NCBI RefSeq assembly: GCF_000807925.1
Contig: NZ_JRVC01000015.1
Coordinates: 1-64,000, forward strand
DNA from: Novosphingobium subterraneum
GTDB taxonomy: Bacteria; Pseudomonadota; Alphaproteobacteria; Sphingomonadales; Sphingomonadaceae
Direction of reading: 5' to 3'
DNA: 64,000 nt
Numbering within the stretch: the first letter of the stretch is position 1; each line of letters begins with the position of its first letter. The notes under the pieces were generated by a model, which was not told the DNA's origin, ran no database searches, and was given only the letters and a program-made list of their open reading frames with translations. The position numbers and the translations under genes are program-made. Shown piece by piece: positions 62,023-64,000 of the stretch.

Positions 62023-63156
62023 TCAGGCCCGGGGTCTGGCGGCGCTGAAAGCCTGGGCCAAGGCAGCATGTACCGGTTTTGGCTTGAACGCGGAATCAAA
62101 CAGGCACCCGCGCGCCTCGGCCTTGTCCGCACGCGGCTCGAAGCCCTGCAGCCATGAGTAGGCATCGACCAGGCCCCACGCGAGCACGTCCTTCAGCTGC
62201 GGATAATCGAGCATCATCTCGAAATAGGCCTTGGTCGTGTCGGCCACTGTGCGGTCCCGGCTGGGGATGTCGACAGGCAGGTCGCGATCGCGCACGTCGA
62301 ACTCGGTTATGACGAGCTTGTAGTCCATCGCCACCACGTCATCCACGAAACGCTGCCATTCCCGGCGGTGGGCGGCATCGGGCAAGGGTGCGATGAGATG
62401 CGATTGCACGCCCAGCGCGTCGACCGGGGTACCGCGCCTGCGAAAGCCTTCCAGCAATCGTAGCACACCCTTGCGGTGGAGGGCGTTGCCAGGCTCCCAG
62501 CTCATGTAATCATTATAGACCAGCTCGACGCCCGGAGCAGCCTTGCGCGCCGTGCGGAACGCAAGGTCGACCAGCGCCTCGGTCCCGCCCATGGCCTTCG
62601 AAAGCGCTGTCTCGGCCAGCGATCCATCCTCGGGCAGCACGGTTTCATTGACCACGTCGTAGGATACGATCCGGCCCTGATAGCGGGCGCAGACAGTCTC
62701 TACGTGATTGGCCATCATCGCCGCTGCGGCGGTTGCGGGCCGCGAACCGAAATCATGGCTTTCCAGCCAGCGCGGCATCCACTTCGGTCGATGCCAAAGC
62801 AGCGTGTGGCCGCGCAACTTCATCTGGTTCTGCGCAGCGAAGGCCGCAATCCCGTCAAACGCCGCAAAATCGAATGAAGTGGGCGAGGGCCTGATGGCCT
62901 GCCACTTCATCTCATTTTCGGCGACCACAATCGCGCATTCGCGCCTGAGCAAATCGGCAAGCGCGGGATTTCTCCAGGATCCGCCACCACCACCGGCGAC
63001 GGCCGAGCCAAACCGCATGCCCTTTGCGGCGGCCAGAGCGGACAGGGATAGCGGTGGCGTCGCCGCCAGGCCGACCACCGGCCGTGAGAGCATGGCAACG
63101 CCGCCAGCAATGATGCCAAGGCCTTGCCTTCGAGTCATGGTGCTCGATCTTTTCAC
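62023..63156 (-). CDS. GH10 endo-1,4-beta-xylanase, exported
   Basis: A 377-residue family GH10 xylanase. The start is GTG at 63156, five bases after AAGGA, giving a twin-arginine signal (MTRRQGLGIIAGGVAML). The acid/base Glu is E171 in SYDVVNETVLPEDG and the nucleophile Glu is E285 in LVITEFDVRD; RGHTLLWHRPKWMP and VQSHLI are further family motifs. The length fits a single-domain GH10. It is convergent with the IlvD-type gene (40-base gap), and an AGCGCT operator lies 49 bases upstream, placing it in the predicted xylose regulon. Confidence 0.95.
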   Translation of the reverse strand: MKRSSTMTRRQGLGIIAGGVAMLSRPVVGLAATPPLSLSALAAAKGMRFGSAVAGGGGGSWRNPALADLLRRECAIVVAENEMKWQAIRPSPTSFDFAAFDGIAAFAAQNQMKLRGHTLLWHRPKWMPRWLESHDFGSRPATAAAAMMANHVETVCARYQGRIVSYDVVNETVLPEDGSLAETALSKAMGGTEALVDLAFRTARKAAPGVELVYNDYMSWEPGNALHRKGVLRLLEGFRRRGTPVDALGVQSHLIAPLPDAAHRREWQRFVDDVVAMDYKLVITEFDVRDRDLPVDIPSRDRTVADTTKAYFEMMLDYPQLKDVLAWGLVDAYSWLQGFEPRADKAEARGCLFDSAFKPKPVHAALAQAFSAARPRA

Positions 63157-63204
63157 GTATTTCCTTTCCCGGTTGCTCCAGACTCTTCCGCCTGATTACT
63201 CAGA

Positions 63205-63218
63205 CGATAGCGCTACCA
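63205..63218. promoter_or_regulatory. XylR-type operator, AGCGCT dyad (site 3)
   Basis: CGATAGCGCTACCA, 12 of 14 identical to sites 1 and 2, lying 49 bases upstream of the GH10 xylanase start. The GGTAGCGCTA half is exact on the minus strand. Confidence 0.68.
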
Positions 63219-63252
63219 CAAATGGTTGGAAAGGATTTGTGTATCAGCCGCC

Positions 63253-63286
63253 GGGGGCGGGGGAGACATGCCTCTGCCCCGCCCCC
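63253..63286 (-). terminator. GC-rich hairpin after the SDR gene
   Basis: Arms GGGGGCGGGG and CCCCGCCCCC pair over ten bases with a 14-base loop, nine bases after the SDR stop. No U-tract follows, so it may be a factor-dependent or partial terminator between the SDR and xylanase genes. Confidence 0.5.
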
Positions 63287-63295
63287 TCAAAACGA

Positions 63296-64000
63296 TCAGC
63301 CCATCGTCTCGCCATTGTCGATGACGATGTTGGTGCCGGTGATGTGCCGCCCATCGTCGCACGCCAGATACAGCACCATGTTGGCAATATCGATGGGCTG
63401 CCCCATGCCATGGTTGTTTGCCTGTTCCAGACCGGCGTTGTCGGCCGGGAGTTCGGCCAGTGCCTGTGCGGTCATCGGCGTGACGATGCCGCCCGGCGCG
63501 ATCGAGTTGCAGCGGATGCGATAGCCCTGCTCGCGGCAGTGGACCGCGATCGAGCGGGTCATGCCGATGATCCCGGCCTTTGCTCCGGCGTAGGCGGGGA
63601 TGGCGCTGATGCCCTTGATCCCGCCGATCGACGCCATGTTGATGATGGAACCGGCACCGTCCTTGCTCATGTGCGGGATCGCCGCCTGGCATCCCAGGAA
63701 TGTGCCTCCCAGCATGACCTCGGTCTGGAGACGGAAATCCGGGTAGGGCAGGTCCTCGATCGTACCGAACCGCACGAGCCCTGCATTGTTGACCAGCGTA
63801 TCGAGCCTGCCGAACAGGCGCAGGGTTTCAGCGATGACCTCGTGCCATCGGCCTTCGTCTCGCACGTCATGCTGCATGAAGACACAACCCGGGATTTCCG
63901 CGGCGGTTGCCCGGCCCAGGTCTTCCTGCATGTCGGTGATGACAACCCTTGCGCCTTCGCGGGCGAGCAGGCGGGCATCTTCCGCGCCGAGCCCCGATGC
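63296..64000 (-). CDS. Short-chain dehydrogenase/reductase, 5' end beyond the window
   Basis: A classical SDR whose first residues lie outside the window; 234 residues are visible, from ASGLGAEDARLLAREGARVV, the end of the TGxxxGxG cofactor motif. NNAGLV, the catalytic Ser in INMASIGGIKGISAIP, and YAGAKAG (Tyr and Lys of the active site) are present, ending LACDDGRHITGTNIVIDNGE. An internal ATG (63931) is not the real start, because the cofactor motif lies upstream of it. It runs in the same direction as the xylanase. Sugar oxidation (for example xylose or galactose dehydrogenase) or 3-oxoacyl reduction are possible; the substrate is not readable. Confidence 0.88.
   Translation of the reverse strand, partial: ASGLGAEDARLLAREGARVVITDMQEDLGRATAAEIPGCVFMQHDVRDEGRWHEVIAETLRLFGRLDTLVNNAGLVRFGTIEDLPYPDFRLQTEVMLGGTFLGCQAAIPHMSKDGAGSIINMASIGGIKGISAIPAYAGAKAGIIGMTRSIAVHCREQGYRIRCNSIAPGGIVTPMTAQALAELPADNAGLEQANNHGMGQPIDIANMVLYLACDDGRHITGTNIVIDNGETMG

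Noticed and set aside
1..64000. CRISPR arrays, tRNA or rRNA genes, prophage or plasmid functions
   Set aside because: No regularly spaced repeats, cloverleaf sequences, integrase, capsid or replication genes were recognised.

Overview
The window looks like a piece of a high-GC alphaproteobacterial chromosome, most likely a sphingomonad such as Novosphingobium. That placement is an inference from the many large TonB-dependent receptors of the Caulobacter/sphingomonad type, Tat-exported glycosidases, the SapC / cupin-like / tryptophan-halogenase set found beside such receptors, and oxidative sugar catabolism. No rRNA, tRNA, CRISPR array, integrase or intact insertion sequence was seen. Nearly everything is a plant cell-wall (pectin, arabinan, xylan) utilisation region, interrupted by an amide-catabolism block.

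Region 1 (about 1-16.6 kb) is a pectin/galacturonate locus. A TonB-dependent receptor, an acetyl-esterase-like hydrolase and a GH43 enzyme run leftward from a divergent promoter. A pectate lyase and a secreted cupin run rightward from the same promoter. Next come an esterase, a KDG-kinase-like kinase, a KduD-like dehydrogenase and an RpiB-type isomerase in one leftward operon, a LacI regulator, then UxaA, a 2-keto-4-pentenoate-hydratase-like enzyme and an ExuT-like permease. Six copies of one operator-like dyad centred on ACCGGT sit in front of these transcription units, including the lacI gene, so this looks like one local regulon.

Region 2 (about 16.9-24.5 kb) is a leftward block of a different kind: a TonB-dependent receptor split by a one-base frameshift, an orphan LuxR-type regulator, both subunits of an N,N-dimethylformamidase-like iron amidohydrolase, a TetR regulator and a DDAH/arginine-deiminase-superfamily hydrolase. 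A perfect 32-bp palindrome lies between the last two. This is the best candidate for an undescribed system. Region 3 (24.6-28.3 kb) has a Tat-exported HSL-type esterase and another receptor, followed by about 0.75 kb with no convincing gene.

Region 4 (29-42 kb) is a divergent xylan-type locus. SapC, a cupin-like protein, an esterase and a GH27 enzyme run leftward; a receptor, a flavin halogenase and a GH3 enzyme run rightward. An AGCGCT-centred operator lies between them. The same operator lies before the xylose operon (GH43 lipoprotein, xylB, xylA; 48.4-52.3 kb) and before the GH10 xylanase (62-63.2 kb). Its regulator is not in the window. Between these units are GH95, a GntR regulator, a GH43 arabinanase-like enzyme and a secreted orphan.

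Region 5 (52.4-62 kb) is an oxidative pentose/galactose pathway: aldolase, 2-keto-3-deoxygalactonokinase, sugar 1-dehydrogenase, AraD1-type dehydratase, ketoglutarate-semialdehyde dehydrogenase, FucP-type permease, exported aldose epimerase and an IlvD-type sugar-acid dehydratase. Xylose thus appears to go through the isomerase route and arabinose and/or galactose through oxidation. The window ends inside a short-chain dehydrogenase gene. ATGA or GTGA stop/start overlaps are frequent and support the operon assignments.
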